A stretch of DNA of 64,000 nt from DTU013 sp964512095 (GTDB lineage: Bacteria > Bacillota > Clostridia > Acetivibrionales > DTU013), in the NCBI GenBank assembly GCA_964512095.1, contig CAZEIH010000003.1, positions 55,031-119,030 on the forward strand, written 5' to 3'. The position numbers were made by a program, and so were the translations under genes. The notes beneath the pieces were generated by a model. The model ran no database searches. It saw only the letters and a program-made list of their open reading frames with translations, and had not been told where the DNA came from. Below, piece after piece: positions 41,938-51,004 of this stretch (positions are counted from its first letter, which is position 1; each line of letters opens with the position of its first letter).

Positions 41938-43177
41938 CTTCATCCTCCGGAGGAAGCTCCGGCACCGTCTTTGTTATCTTTATTTCCACATTTGGTCTTT
42001 GTACAAGTGTACCCTTATTAGGCATGGTAATACTCAACTGCCGCCTGTGAACACCTTCACCCAGATTTGAAACATCAACCGCCGGTTTGAGGGAACTGTT
42101 CACAATCTCATCCAAATCAGCCTGTCTACCTCTGAATTGAACTTGAACACGGTCCGAGATTATTTCATAAATCAATGTACCATCATTTTGGGCGTTGAGA
42201 ATTGATATATTATCCTTTCCAAACTGGAAGCTTTTGGTAACAAGCTTCTCTACATCTATCCGGACATTTATCTCGTTAGGCGAGTTCACTATCTTAACAC
42301 CTTCAGGCACAACTAGGGGAACTGATGCGGAGAAGTTGCCACTTATCCTCTCAATATCCACCTGCTCAGTTTTAATATCCTTCATGCTATCCAATACATC
42401 TGCAGGCCCTGTAATCAATACCTTCATTGGCTCAATAATTCTCTGGGTTTCAATATAGTTAGTTGCTAGCCTTCCTCTTGTCACAAGTGAAACTGGCACT
42501 TCCTTGGCTGTCTCTACAGAAACCCTTACCATGAGATCCCTGCTAAGGCTGGCAATCTCCTTGCCTGATTTGTTATAAACCTTGCACTGCACCTGCTTCA
42601 CTGTGTCTCTATCCAGCTCCGTCAGCTCCAAGAAAGCCTTTATCGAACCAATGCTATCAATGGTAGCTTCTTCATTCATTATCTGTATCCTTTCAGGCGA
42701 TACCGTGGCATTAAGTAGCACATAACCTGGCTTCATCTTAATGCTTGACACAAGCTCTACCTCAAAGGTTCCAATCTTATTTCTAGCCAGCTGTATGTCA
42801 ATCTCAGGAGGATTGTATGATTCAACTGTAACCTCCTTCAATAAACACTCAGGCTCCGACAGCTTTAGCTTCTTGTCATTAACAGATTGAATCTGCGAAA
42901 GATCCAGTTTCGTTTCAAAATCTGTGGATCTAACCTTATCAACTACATCCTGGCGTCCTCTAATGGTCACATCAATAAATGTCCGCAGAGTATTTTTTAT
43001 GGTGTAGTCATTCTGGTCCAGATATTCTTCGTTGATAACAGTCACTGGAACATTATATATAATCACTGACCTAAATGGATTCGTCACATTGGAAACATAG
43101 AGCCAAAAAAGCAGTGCCAGAAGAAGTGCTATTATTTTGGTTTTGAGGTCTTTTTTGAACCAGTTGCTCATTTTCAC
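41915..43177 (-). CDS. cdaR: CdaR, YbbR-domain regulator of the c-di-AMP synthase
   Basis: The 420-residue protein has one N-terminal membrane span (IIALLLALLFWLYVSNV) and four YbbR beta-domains in its extracytoplasmic part. CdaR binds and tunes the membrane diadenylate cyclase CdaA. The start is GTG at 43177 overlapping the cdaA stop (GTGA) with GGAGGGG upstream; the ATG two codons later is the alternative. The tail is rich in Pro and Glu (ELPPEDEDIPVTNP). Confidence 0.93.
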   Translation of the reverse strand: MKMSNWFKKDLKTKIIALLLALLFWLYVSNVTNPFRSVIIYNVPVTVINEEYLDQNDYTIKNTLRTFIDVTIRGRQDVVDKVRSTDFETKLDLSQIQSVNDKKLKLSEPECLLKEVTVESYNPPEIDIQLARNKIGTFEVELVSSIKMKPGYVLLNATVSPERIQIMNEEATIDSIGSIKAFLELTELDRDTVKQVQCKVYNKSGKEIASLSRDLMVRVSVETAKEVPVSLVTRGRLATNYIETQRIIEPMKVLITGPADVLDSMKDIKTEQVDIERISGNFSASVPLVVPEGVKIVNSPNEINVRIDVEKLVTKSFQFGKDNISILNAQNDGTLIYEIISDRVQVQFRGRQADLDEIVNSSLKPAVDVSNLGEGVHRRQLSITMPNKGTLVQRPNVEIKITKTVPELPPEDEDIPVTNP

Positions 43178-44052
43178 TTAGTTTTACCCCTCCAAAGTAA
43201 GAGTTTTTTCGGATTAGCTTCACGTTCTACCAGATTCTTATTTAACGCCTTTCTAAGGGTATCTGGTGTAAGATTTCTCGTGAGTCCTCCGTTTAGCGCA
43301 AAAGATATCTTCCCAGACTCTTCTGATACGACTACAGCGATACTATCTGACACCTCAGTGATGCCTAACGCTGCCCTGTGCCTTGTACCAAGCTCCTTGC
43401 TCAGATTAGGGTTGTCCGTTAGCGGCAGAAAACACGCAGCCGCTTTTATCTTGTTATCGCGTATAACTACTGCTCCGTCATGTAATGGTGTGTCAGGCAC
43501 GAACAGGTTGATAACAAGTTCGCTTGAAACCTGCGAATCAAGCTGTGTACCAGTATTAATAATCTCGCCTATCCTAACCTCACGCTCGATTACAATTAGA
43601 GCACCAACATATTTTGACGACATATCCACACAGGCCTTTACAATCTCCTCAATAACAGCAGTAGTTTGGACTCTGAAATCTGCTGCGTCATCAAAGCTTA
43701 ACAAATCCTTAAATCTGCTTCTGCCTATCTTCTCTAAGGCTCTTCGTAGCTCCGGCTGGAAAAGAACAATGGCACCTATGGCCAATACCGATAACATAGA
43801 TCTAAGTAGATAGTTGATAGTCTTAAATTCAAGAACACCGCTCATCTCTGTCGCCACGAGAATAAGAAGTATTCCCTTTATCAACTGCCATGCACGAGTT
43901 TCTCGCACTAGGATAATGAGCTTGTATATAACCCACGTAACTATGCCAATATCAATAATAGCCTTAATTATATACAACGGATCATTAAGGCCCATATATC
44001 CGGCAAAATTATTAAATAAGTCACGTAGATTTATACTGTCAAATAGCTCCAA
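43174..44052 (-). CDS. cdaA: Membrane diadenylate cyclase CdaA
   Basis: CdaA makes the second messenger c-di-AMP from two ATP. The 292-residue protein has three N-terminal membrane spans and a DisA_N catalytic domain (about 100-270) with the metal motif PLHDGAVVI and the ATP motif GTRHRAALGI. The start is a TTG at 44052 behind AGGGGTGTGAG; no better ATG precedes the first span. It is first in cdaA-cdaR. c-di-AMP commonly controls Trk/Ktr potassium uptake, and trkA-trkH are elsewhere in the window. Confidence 0.96.
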   Translation of the reverse strand: MELFDSINLRDLFNNFAGYMGLNDPLYIIKAIIDIGIVTWVIYKLIILVRETRAWQLIKGILLILVATEMSGVLEFKTINYLLRSMLSVLAIGAIVLFQPELRRALEKIGRSRFKDLLSFDDAADFRVQTTAVIEEIVKACVDMSSKYVGALIVIEREVRIGEIINTGTQLDSQVSSELVINLFVPDTPLHDGAVVIRDNKIKAAACFLPLTDNPNLSKELGTRHRAALGITEVSDSIAVVVSEESGKISFALNGGLTRNLTPDTLRKALNKNLVEREANPKKLLLWRGKTK

Positions 44053-44203
44053 TAAAACTCACACCCCTAAAAGTATTGACCACATTGCTACTCAATAGAA
44101 TTATACCTTCTTTTAGGTACATTTGTTAAGCTGTTTTTTAACTTTATATAAAAATAATCTTTGGATTATTTGTGCATTTTTCACAAATCGTACATTTACT
44201 CGT

Positions 44204-45061
44204 TCAAATGTTACCAAGATAAACATACTTGAGATGCTCCAAAGCGCTTTTTCGTACATTTTCAAGTGTTTCACCAGGCGTAGGCTCCAAATCATTCATC
44301 TGGTAGTTTGGAAAAAATCTCGATAAGTGCAACACTATTTCAGGATTGATGGAAGCAAGCCATGACGCAAGCCTTCCTATCTCTTCAGTAGAGTCATTTA
44401 AACCGGGTATAATCAGCGTTGTAATCTCAACATGACAGCTTCCTACAGCTCTTTCCACAGTTTTCATCACATTGCTGAGAGAACCTTTGCAGTATTTGCT
44501 GTAAAACTCTTCAGTAAAAGCCTTCACGTCGATATTCATTGCATCTATATATGGCAATAGCTGTTCCAAGGGCTCCATATTAATGAATCCATTAGTTACT
44601 AATACATTCACAAGACCCTTTTGATTAACCAGCCTGGCTGTGTCATAAATGAACTCATACCAAACAGAGGGTTCGTTATATGTATATGCCACACCAATAC
44701 TGCCCCGAGCTGAATAGTCATCGGCAAGCTCCGCCAGTCTTTCCGGCGTCATCTCCTTAGCCCCAAGGTCCTTATGTGCGATTGTCCAATTCTGGCACCA
44801 GCTACACTTAAAATTACATCCAAAGGTACCTGCCGATAATATCTGGCTACCAGGCCGAAAATGGTAGAGGGGCTTTTTTTCGATGGGGTCAAGAGCCAGT
44901 GACGTGGCCATGGAATAGTTGAGGGAATACAAGCGGCCACCCATGTTACCTCTGGCGCGACAAACCCCCGAGCCATCCTGCTGCACAACACATTCATGGG
45001 GACATAGCAGGCATCGAACCTTGTTGTTATCAAGTTTTTCATAAAACATAGCTTCTTTCAT
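44204..45061 (-). CDS. AmmeMemoRadiSam-system radical SAM enzyme
   Basis: A 285-residue radical S-adenosylmethionine enzyme with a zinc-finger-like N-terminus (CLLCPHECVV, CRARGN) and the cluster motif CNFKCSWCQNW. It is the radical SAM member of the three-part AmmeMemoRadiSam system, and the fused Memo-AMMECR1 gene lies directly upstream. The reaction of this system is not known. ATG 45061 follows GGGGGAG; a longer frame from 45106 overlaps the upstream gene without a site. Confidence 0.9.
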   Translation of the reverse strand: MKEAMFYEKLDNNKVRCLLCPHECVVQQDGSGVCRARGNMGGRLYSLNYSMATSLALDPIEKKPLYHFRPGSQILSAGTFGCNFKCSWCQNWTIAHKDLGAKEMTPERLAELADDYSARGSIGVAYTYNEPSVWYEFIYDTARLVNQKGLVNVLVTNGFINMEPLEQLLPYIDAMNIDVKAFTEEFYSKYCKGSLSNVMKTVERAVGSCHVEITTLIIPGLNDSTEEIGRLASWLASINPEIVLHLSRFFPNYQMNDLEPTPGETLENVRKSALEHLKYVYLGNI

Positions 45062-45102
45062 GTTCTCCCCCAGCAGCTTGATGGAATAGCATGAAAATCC
45101 TA

Positions 45103-46512
45103 TCATCTATGCCGTATTACTTCAAATCGCTCCAAAGAGTATCTTTCATTCGGTTCTATACCTGCCTTCTGCAGAGCTATAGCTACCTGCTCAAGCTGTG
45201 TATCAACACCCTCTAAATCAGGTAACAGCAGGCCCAATCGCATACCTGCTCTTACTATGACTCCATATCTTTTTACATCCAGCTCCTTCATAGATTTGAC
45301 AGGCTCAGCTTCCCCAAGAACATCCACTGAGTAGACTAAGCTATCCAGTTCATGCTCCTCAACAGGAGCAAATCTGGGATCATGGTTACCCGCGCTTATA
45401 GCGTTGTTTATAATCTCTGCCGCAATATTTTCTCTTGTAGGTTCAATAGTACCAATACAGCCTCTCAGCTTGCCCTGTTTCTTAATTGAAACAAATACGC
45501 CAGCCTGTCTGTTAGCCATTTCCTCCGGTAGTACATCAGGAATATCTATGACGATACCACTTGTTGCATACATCTCCAAGGTCTTTCTAGCAAGAGCCGT
45601 ATATGGATCCTCATTATTTCGTATACTGCTAAGCTTTTCGATCTCGCTTAGATCCAGCTTATCTAACAGGCTCTCACCCTCTGTTTCTTCTTCAGGCTCA
45701 AATTCTGCAACTGCATAGCCTACGCCAAAGGGGCCTTCATACGAATAGACCTGCGATTTTAGCTTAAAGCCGTCCAGGGCGCCAAACATCATTATAAATG
45801 AACGCAAACCACATTCTCCCGCCTCTTCCAGAAAGTCCTCTTCAAATTTCAGTAAAGCTCCAGGATCCGGCACCTTCAAATAATCAACAAGTTTGCCATC
45901 AAATTCAGGACCGCAATCATTGAATCCGTAAGGACCGTTAGGTGCAAGACGGTGGGACAAGTCGCCGCTGGCCAGGAATACTACATCCTTCTGCGATTGC
46001 TCAACTACCTTTGCGATACAACTGCCAAACTTGTACAAGTCATTAAAGGATAACCCTGCCACAGAAATATGTACCAGCTTAAAGTCGCTGTATTCTTTAT
46101 TTATGAAATATAACGGTACCATTACTCCATGATCCAGCTCTTCGGTAATACCATATTTGGAGATGATATGCTCCTCTAGACCTCCGCATGGTATATACTG
46201 GCTGTTGGCAAGCTGCGCAATTTCACTAGCCAGTTCAAGATCGTTCATATATTCCAGCTCCACTCCCGGAGCCCCATACTGCCTCAAATTCCCTGATAGC
46301 CTTTGTTTTATATTAATATGAATGAAATCCTTGAAAACAGGACCATGGGGAGTAGTTACTATTATAGTGGGGGGCTTTATCCGGCCTATCTCCTTTGCTA
46401 ACTTCTTTAGTGCACTTACCGTTGCACCGGCCTTCGCCTCTTCTCCCTTCCCGACTTCAGGAATTACTATCGGCGGGTGTGGAGAGATGAATGCTTTTTT
46501 GATAGTGCCCAT
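45103..46512 (-). CDS. Memo-like dioxygenase domain fused to AMMECR1 domain
   Basis: The 469-residue protein joins an N-terminal class III extradiol-dioxygenase/Memo fold (SPHPPIVIPEVGKG, TTPHGPVFKDF, LASGDLSHRL, about 1-260) to a C-terminal AMMECR1 domain (about 290-465; PYTALARKTLE, AGVFVSIKKQGKLRGCIGT, HDPRFAPVEEHELDSL). With the radical SAM protein downstream it forms the AmmeMemoRadiSam set. The His-rich pocket of the first domain is partly visible, but catalytic residues cannot be confirmed here. The ATG at 46512 was preferred to a TTG at 46533. Confidence 0.9.
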   Translation of the reverse strand: MGTIKKAFISPHPPIVIPEVGKGEEAKAGATVSALKKLAKEIGRIKPPTIIVTTPHGPVFKDFIHINIKQRLSGNLRQYGAPGVELEYMNDLELASEIAQLANSQYIPCGGLEEHIISKYGITEELDHGVMVPLYFINKEYSDFKLVHISVAGLSFNDLYKFGSCIAKVVEQSQKDVVFLASGDLSHRLAPNGPYGFNDCGPEFDGKLVDYLKVPDPGALLKFEEDFLEEAGECGLRSFIMMFGALDGFKLKSQVYSYEGPFGVGYAVAEFEPEEETEGESLLDKLDLSEIEKLSSIRNNEDPYTALARKTLEMYATSGIVIDIPDVLPEEMANRQAGVFVSIKKQGKLRGCIGTIEPTRENIAAEIINNAISAGNHDPRFAPVEEHELDSLVYSVDVLGEAEPVKSMKELDVKRYGVIVRAGMRLGLLLPDLEGVDTQLEQVAIALQKAGIEPNERYSLERFEVIRHR

Positions 46513-46656
46513 TTTCCCACAACCTTTCTTCAAAATATAGATTGCCTTCTATCCCTCAAAAATGCCCCTACTGAAGGAAAATGCCTTCAAGTACGATAAA
46601 CGCCCTTTGCTGCTTTTGAGCACCCTCATTTGCACCACAACACTAATGCCGCTAAG

Positions 46657-46752
46657 TCAGCTAAACAACATGTATCCAATGAAACTGAAGGATGTCAATA
46701 CAAATATCAGTACAGTTATTATTGCTATCCATTTGATCATTTTCCTATCCAT
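46657..46752 (-). CDS. Tiny single-span membrane peptide (31 residues)
   Basis: Behind AGAGGTTG an ATG at 46752 opens a frame MDRKMIKWIAIITVLIFVLT and ending FIGYMLFS. A basic start followed by one membrane span is the layout of small clostridial DUF4044/Prli42-like peptides, some of which tether stress complexes to the membrane. The frame is too short for routine gene finding. It lies between the HAD gene and the Memo-AMMECR1 gene on the same strand. Confidence 0.5.
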   Translation of the reverse strand: MDRKMIKWIAIITVLIFVLTSFSFIGYMLFS

Positions 46753-46776
46753 GTAAAAATCAACCTCTATTCGATG

Positions 46777-46803
46777 CTAGGCACTCACCTAGACACTTTT
46801 TGA
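46777..46803. repeat. Degenerate half-copy of the trkH palindrome
   Basis: CTAGGCACTCACCTAGACAC followed by TTTTTGA resembles CCAGGCACGTCACATAGACAC followed by TTATTGA in the palindrome at 810-884. Only one arm is recognisable. Chance similarity cannot be excluded. Confidence 0.4.
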
Positions 46804-46871
46804 CTATACTTAGCTGGTTTGTAAAGTTATTAATATAGTAATTCAATAATGCTCTGTTATTTTCCTGCAAA

Positions 46872-47690
46872 TTACAACAGAATTTTCCCTTCTTCCAACC
46901 AGCCAATAACTTCAGCAGCCGCACTGTTGTTATTATCTGTACTGCACATATCTGCTACGGCTTTGAGATCGGTGTGAGCATTGGCGACAGCTATACCAAT
47001 ACCAGCCTCCTTGATTAGCTCAATATCATTAAGGTTGTCCCCCATTGATATGACACAGGAGCCTTCCATTCCCAGCATTCCTATTAGCTCATTCATTGCA
47101 CTGCCCTTTGTTGCTTTAGGGTTTAGTAGTTCAAGGAACTGAGGCTCTGAATAAACCTGCCTGAAATCACCCTGGCAACTGTTTAGAAATTTCTCCACAT
47201 TCTTGAGCTTTAGAGGGTCCCATGCAAGTATTATTTTGAACCATGGCGTGGGTACTTCATCAAGGCCTGTTCTGATTGGCTCAAAATGCTCTCTTATCCT
47301 AAGGGCATCTGAATACTGGTTTTCAGTGACAAAATACGTCTGCCCACCATGATAAACCTGCACACTGATTCCTGGGAACTTGTCCATAATGTCTTTCACC
47401 GGCCCGGTTATCTTAGTATCCAAATTCGCCTGCCAGAGTATCCGCCCAGCCTTGAAGTCAAATATCCCTGCTCCATTATAAACAATCACAGGAGCATTGA
47501 CAGGTAACCTGTTCAAATAGGGTTGTACTGATTTTTCCATCCTGCCTGTAGCGACGGTAAATAGCCCTCCACCCTCAATAAACCTCTCAATAGCTTTAAT
47601 ATTATCACTGCTTATTTCACTGTTGCTGTCAAGCAAGGTACCATCCATATCACAAATCAAAAGCCTACCTTCAAAGGGAAGCCGCCTCAA
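46872..47690 (-). CDS. Cof-type HAD-family phosphatase
   Basis: A 272-residue cytoplasmic phosphatase of the HAD superfamily (Cof type, capped): motif I CDMDGTLLDSN, motif II in VATGR, motif III Lys in PKATKGSAM and motif IV GDNLNDIELI. Members dephosphorylate sugar phosphates, FMN or PLP; the substrate here is unknown. I place the start at a TTG (47690) behind AAAGGGTG because a promoter (47713-47741) and a terminator (47760-47790) lie inside the longer ATG frame that begins at 47783. Confidence 0.87.
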   Translation of the reverse strand: MRRLPFEGRLLICDMDGTLLDSNSEISSDNIKAIERFIEGGGLFTVATGRMEKSVQPYLNRLPVNAPVIVYNGAGIFDFKAGRILWQANLDTKITGPVKDIMDKFPGISVQVYHGGQTYFVTENQYSDALRIREHFEPIRTGLDEVPTPWFKIILAWDPLKLKNVEKFLNSCQGDFRQVYSEPQFLELLNPKATKGSAMNELIGMLGMEGSCVISMGDNLNDIELIKEAGIGIAVANAHTDLKAVADMCSTDNNNSAAAEVIGWLEEGKILL

Positions 47691-47712
47691 ATTTAAACAC
47701 CCTTTCTTTTGT

Positions 47713-47741
47713 AATATAACACTGCCTAACTCTAATGTCAT
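47713..47741 (-). promoter_or_regulatory. Promoter of the HAD gene
   Basis: On the minus strand ATGACA (47736-47741) and TATATT (47713-47718) are 17 bases apart, just upstream of the TTG start. Confidence 0.55.
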
Positions 47742-47759
47742 ACAGTCTATATTACATGT

Positions 47760-47790
47760 AAAAAGGCCTTTGTTCAAGCACAAAGACCCT
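47760..47790 (-). terminator. Intrinsic terminator after the nitroreductase gene
   Basis: On the minus strand CTTTGT and ACAAAG with flanking GG/CC form a stem followed by five U residues. Confidence 0.65.
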
Positions 47791-47900
47791 TGGAAAATAA
47801 TAGCTATAAAACGAGGAAGCTAATACGTTAAGCGATTACAACTTGTGAAATAGACAGCTTTTTTAATCAAGTAAGACCTTCAAAAGCACAAACACTTTGC

Positions 47901-48623
47901 CTACTCCTTGGTAAAAGCACCGTGATTACCGAGCTCAAATCGTCCACCAGCCGCTATCTCAAAATTAGCCTTGGCAATACCTAAGTCCATTAAATTGTAC
48001 CCACCTTTACTATCTACATATGCCGAAGCCTTCCCTGATTCATATGCAAGCTTGACAGGGCGGCGGTTCACCGCCGAGGGAGCTAGCTGTACTGATCTTA
48101 CACCTTTAACAAACCAGGGCGGAAATCCCTCGCCTGACTCACATGGATTCTTAAGCTGAGTCTTGCCCATATGCATTATTCGGTGGATTACCCTTTCCTT
48201 TAGCACGGGTGAATCATTAACATAACCAACTGTAATTACACAGGTGAGTGTTTCATCTTCCTCTACTTTGCAGGGACAGCTTTTTTTGTCATATGAGGCC
48301 CCTACAAAGCACGTCCCAAGCCCCAGTGTGGTTGCCTCCAGCACAAGCAGCTCACCATAATAGCCAGCCTTTTCTTTAAGGTTTGGGTCATCTGTTTTTC
48401 CAGCAAGGGCAATAAAGCTTCTAACTCCGCTGAACATTCCATAGCTCTTCCTAAGGCCTCCAAAGGCTTTACTTCCATCCTCAATGAATTGGATAGACAT
48501 AGCTGACCTATCATTGTATTTGTCTATTGCTTCTTTAAGTCTTTCTATTTTATCCGGCTCTATCGCTTTACTAAGGTAGCTTCTTCTAGAGCTTCTTTTT
48601 TCTATTGCTTCAAGAAATGTCAT
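47901..48623 (-). CDS. Nitroreductase-family protein
   Basis: A 240-residue protein of the nitroreductase-like flavoprotein group: EAIEKRSSRRSYLSKAIEPD at the start (FMN phosphate-binding Arg/Ser), YYGELLVLEATTLGLGTCFVG in the middle and a C-terminal half with FPPWFVKGVRSVQLAPSAVNRRPV and MDLGIAKANFEIAAGG. It resembles the TM-nitroreductase (PF14512-like) type in which two half-domains are fused. Redox substrate is unknown. ATG 48623 was chosen because GGAGG lies eight bases upstream. Confidence 0.82.
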   Translation of the reverse strand: MTFLEAIEKRSSRRSYLSKAIEPDKIERLKEAIDKYNDRSAMSIQFIEDGSKAFGGLRKSYGMFSGVRSFIALAGKTDDPNLKEKAGYYGELLVLEATTLGLGTCFVGASYDKKSCPCKVEEDETLTCVITVGYVNDSPVLKERVIHRIMHMGKTQLKNPCESGEGFPPWFVKGVRSVQLAPSAVNRRPVKLAYESGKASAYVDSKGGYNLMDLGIAKANFEIAAGGRFELGNHGAFTKE

Positions 48624-48753
48624 TTCCATTCCCTCCCCTTCCTCCAGCATATTCACACTCAATTAGTTTAATGCTGATTATTTCGCCGTTTCTGACTCTT
48701 ATATCTACATTGACTATTTTGCATTACGCAGTGTTCCCTCTAGACATTTCATC

Positions 48754-48948
48754 TCACTGCCTATTCGGATTCATATGCCCGCTGACTTCTGTTAGAATGC
48801 CATTTTCAAAGCCCAGCAAGGCTAGCTTCTCCCAAATATAGGCATGGGTTTGTCCTTCCCTCTCCTCTGTCTCAAACGTAACATGTCCTTCTCCGGCAAC
48901 CTCGTAGCCATGGCCGTAAAAGTCGTTGTCCCGAGTATAGTACCTCAA
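48754..48948 (-). pseudogene. Fragment of a secreted sensor-associated domain
   Basis: Starting with a TTG that overlaps the stop of the M56 gene, the 64-codon frame reads YYTRDNDFYGHGYEVAGEG and FETEEREGQTHAYIWEKLA and stops after MNPNRQ. Similar beta-rich segments occur as C-terminal domains of proteins encoded next to M56 peptidases. No complete protein is possible here; 48624-48753 has no gene. Confidence 0.5.
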
Positions 48949-50627
48949 TATTGCATTTGATTTGATATGCTTTGTTCTATATCATCTGTAGGCAAAGAGG
49001 CTGCGCCAGCAGATAAAGACACATTGAAATCAAACAGTCTGTATATCTCATCACCGCGCACATAGGAGAGGGTACCTAGTGTCCAGTCCGAAGCATATAG
49101 ATAACCATATTCACCTTTATCAAATTCTACCGCAGTATGACTATGAAGCCCTGCTTTTTCCAATCCCACCACTTCAACTATGTCAATAAAATCAGTAAAC
49201 CGATTCTCCATTTGTTCATGAGTCGTTTCTTTCAAAGTATTATCTGGTACCGAATAGACATACATATTTTCACTGCTCATTGGATGAAGCTGTACTGTCC
49301 TACCATCCGCGCTAACAGTCACATCGCAGTAATCATCGCCCTGTGTAAAATTACATCCGATTGGCTTTAAGTCTAGGCTGCGGACAATTTTATTTGAATT
49401 AATGTCGTATACGAACAGTCCGAAATAGCCATGGAAAATAACAAAGTTATCTGAGGCGTAGTCGAGCTCTGCCATATCGGCACCTGCATTCTGCTCCGGC
49501 GACAATTCGGGAACAGTCGGCTCAAGCGATGTCTGACTACCCTCGTCAGCACCAATATTCATTTCCTCGATATCCGAAAGGTCTACCACATCGTTATTGG
49601 ATATATTTGCGGTGGCTGGATTGGTCATTAGGCAAAAACAAACCACAGCAACAGCAATAACAGCTACAACAAGTACCCAGAAAGCGGGCTTCCTAAAATT
49701 CATCACGTTTTTTATCCTCCCTTTTATATTTCCCTCACCAAAGGCAAGGGGGCTACCGTTAATGAGGCGCCGGCCTGCAGCCAGAGAAAGAAGTGAGGTT
49801 GAATAGTCCGCCTTGATATCAGTGCCCATTTCTCTTAAGACACGTTCATCACAGGACATTTCCATATCCTTTACACATAACAAAAAGGCCACCCACACCA
49901 GTGGATTAAACCAATGCACAACCAGGGCTAAAAAGGCTATCATCTTGACTATATGGTCATACCTTCGTATATGTGTCTGCTCATGTAAGATGACATAGCT
50001 CAGCTCCCGCTCGTTCAGTGTTGACGGCAGATAGATTTTGGGACGTATAATACCTATCACAAATGGTGTGGGAATATGATCCACAATATAGATGCTTTCA
50101 TGTGAAAACGCCTTAATCCCAGGGTTAAAAATAGTGGAATTCTGTACAGCCTTGCTTAAAGGCACCGCACTGATAAGCTTTCGGCGCAGCAATAGCAGAG
50201 AAACCGTACTGTAAATCAGCATCGCTGCGATACCACAAAGCCATAGTACCGTAGCAGCTGTCATCTGCCATTCCAGTGGGTCAGCAACAAGCTGCTCCTG
50301 GCCTTGGGGCAAACGCTCGTTTATGACATCACTGACACCTGGAACCGGCAAATCCACCTGCGGGTATTTAGTATGCACTATATCGGCGGGAACAAATGGG
50401 ACACTGTTATCTGCTACTACCGGAGTAGGCAATATACCCATCACAGATAGCTGCGATGAAAATGATATCGGGCAGACAAGACGAAATAGTACGACAGCCC
50501 ATATAATATAGGAAAAAATCTTAGGCGCTTTTTTCAGTGGTACACGTGCCAACATCACGAAAACTATAACGATGCTAGCAGTAATGCTCATATTGAGGAT
50601 TGTAGGTAACAGAGTGTACATCCACAT
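48945..50627 (-). CDS. M56 (BlaR1-type) membrane metallopeptidase sensor
   Basis: The 560-residue protein has N-terminal membrane spans and an M56 zinc-peptidase loop (HEQTH at 215-219 with a downstream SCDERVLREMG Glu), as in BlaR1/MecR1, which cut the repressor after sensing a ligand. The usual penicillin-binding C-terminal domain is absent: after a span at about 320-340 and an acidic linker there is a beta-rich region (FHGYFGLFVYDINSNKIVRS, VTVSADGRTVQLHP) that looks like two beta-propeller-type repeats. So the ligand is probably not a beta-lactam. The ATG overlaps the blaI-like stop by one base (TGATG) with GAGGTG upstream. Confidence 0.88.
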   Translation of the reverse strand: MWMYTLLPTILNMSITASIVIVFVMLARVPLKKAPKIFSYIIWAVVLFRLVCPISFSSQLSVMGILPTPVVADNSVPFVPADIVHTKYPQVDLPVPGVSDVINERLPQGQEQLVADPLEWQMTAATVLWLCGIAAMLIYSTVSLLLLRRKLISAVPLSKAVQNSTIFNPGIKAFSHESIYIVDHIPTPFVIGIIRPKIYLPSTLNERELSYVILHEQTHIRRYDHIVKMIAFLALVVHWFNPLVWVAFLLCVKDMEMSCDERVLREMGTDIKADYSTSLLSLAAGRRLINGSPLAFGEGNIKGRIKNVMNFRKPAFWVLVVAVIAVAVVCFCLMTNPATANISNNDVVDLSDIEEMNIGADEGSQTSLEPTVPELSPEQNAGADMAELDYASDNFVIFHGYFGLFVYDINSNKIVRSLDLKPIGCNFTQGDDYCDVTVSADGRTVQLHPMSSENMYVYSVPDNTLKETTHEQMENRFTDFIDIVEVVGLEKAGLHSHTAVEFDKGEYGYLYASDWTLGTLSYVRGDEIYRLFDFNVSLSAGAASLPTDDIEQSISNQMQY

Positions 50628-50992
50628 CAGGATTCACCTCGATTCTCATCGACAAACCTTTGCAGTTCATCAATTTCTATTTCAGTCAGCTTTTTTCTAA
50701 GGGTAAAAGCGGTTAGAAACTGTGGAAGGGATCCGTCGAAGGTCTCTTCAACAAATCTTTCGCTTTGCAGTGCATTGAACTCCTGCTTGTTCAAAATAGA
50801 GCTAACAGTACCACTGTTATTTTGGAAAATGCCACGCTCACAAAGCCGCCGTAGCATCGTGTAGGTGGTTGACTTCTTCCAAGCCAGCTCCTTTTCACAG
50901 AGCTTTACCAATTCCCCAGAAGATATAGGCTCATTGTCCCACATCAACTCGGCAAACCTTGTTTCCATAACCCCTAGCTTATATTCTGCCAC
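50627..50992 (-). CDS. BlaI/MecI/CopY-family repressor
   Basis: A 121-residue winged-helix repressor, cut by its M56 partner in related systems. It has MAEYKLGVMETRFAELMWD-type start, the recognition helix WKKSTTYTMLRRLCERG and a C-terminal helix with the LSEIEIDEL-like EIEIDELQRFVDE. I chose GTG 50992 (eight bases after AGGAG), which gives the standard EYKLG start; the longer frame from 51001 leaves too little spacing. Upstream are four similar operator blocks overlapping a promoter (51005-51191), so autorepression is likely. Confidence 0.92.
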   Translation of the reverse strand: MAEYKLGVMETRFAELMWDNEPISSGELVKLCEKELAWKKSTTYTMLRRLCERGIFQNNSGTVSSILNKQEFNALQSERFVEETFDGSLPQFLTAFTLRKKLTEIEIDELQRFVDENRGES

Positions 50993-51004
50993 AGTCATCA
51001 CTCC

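Noticed and set aside
46562..46756. 64-codon plus-strand frame
   Set aside because: No ribosome site; the complementary strand has a better-supported small membrane peptide.
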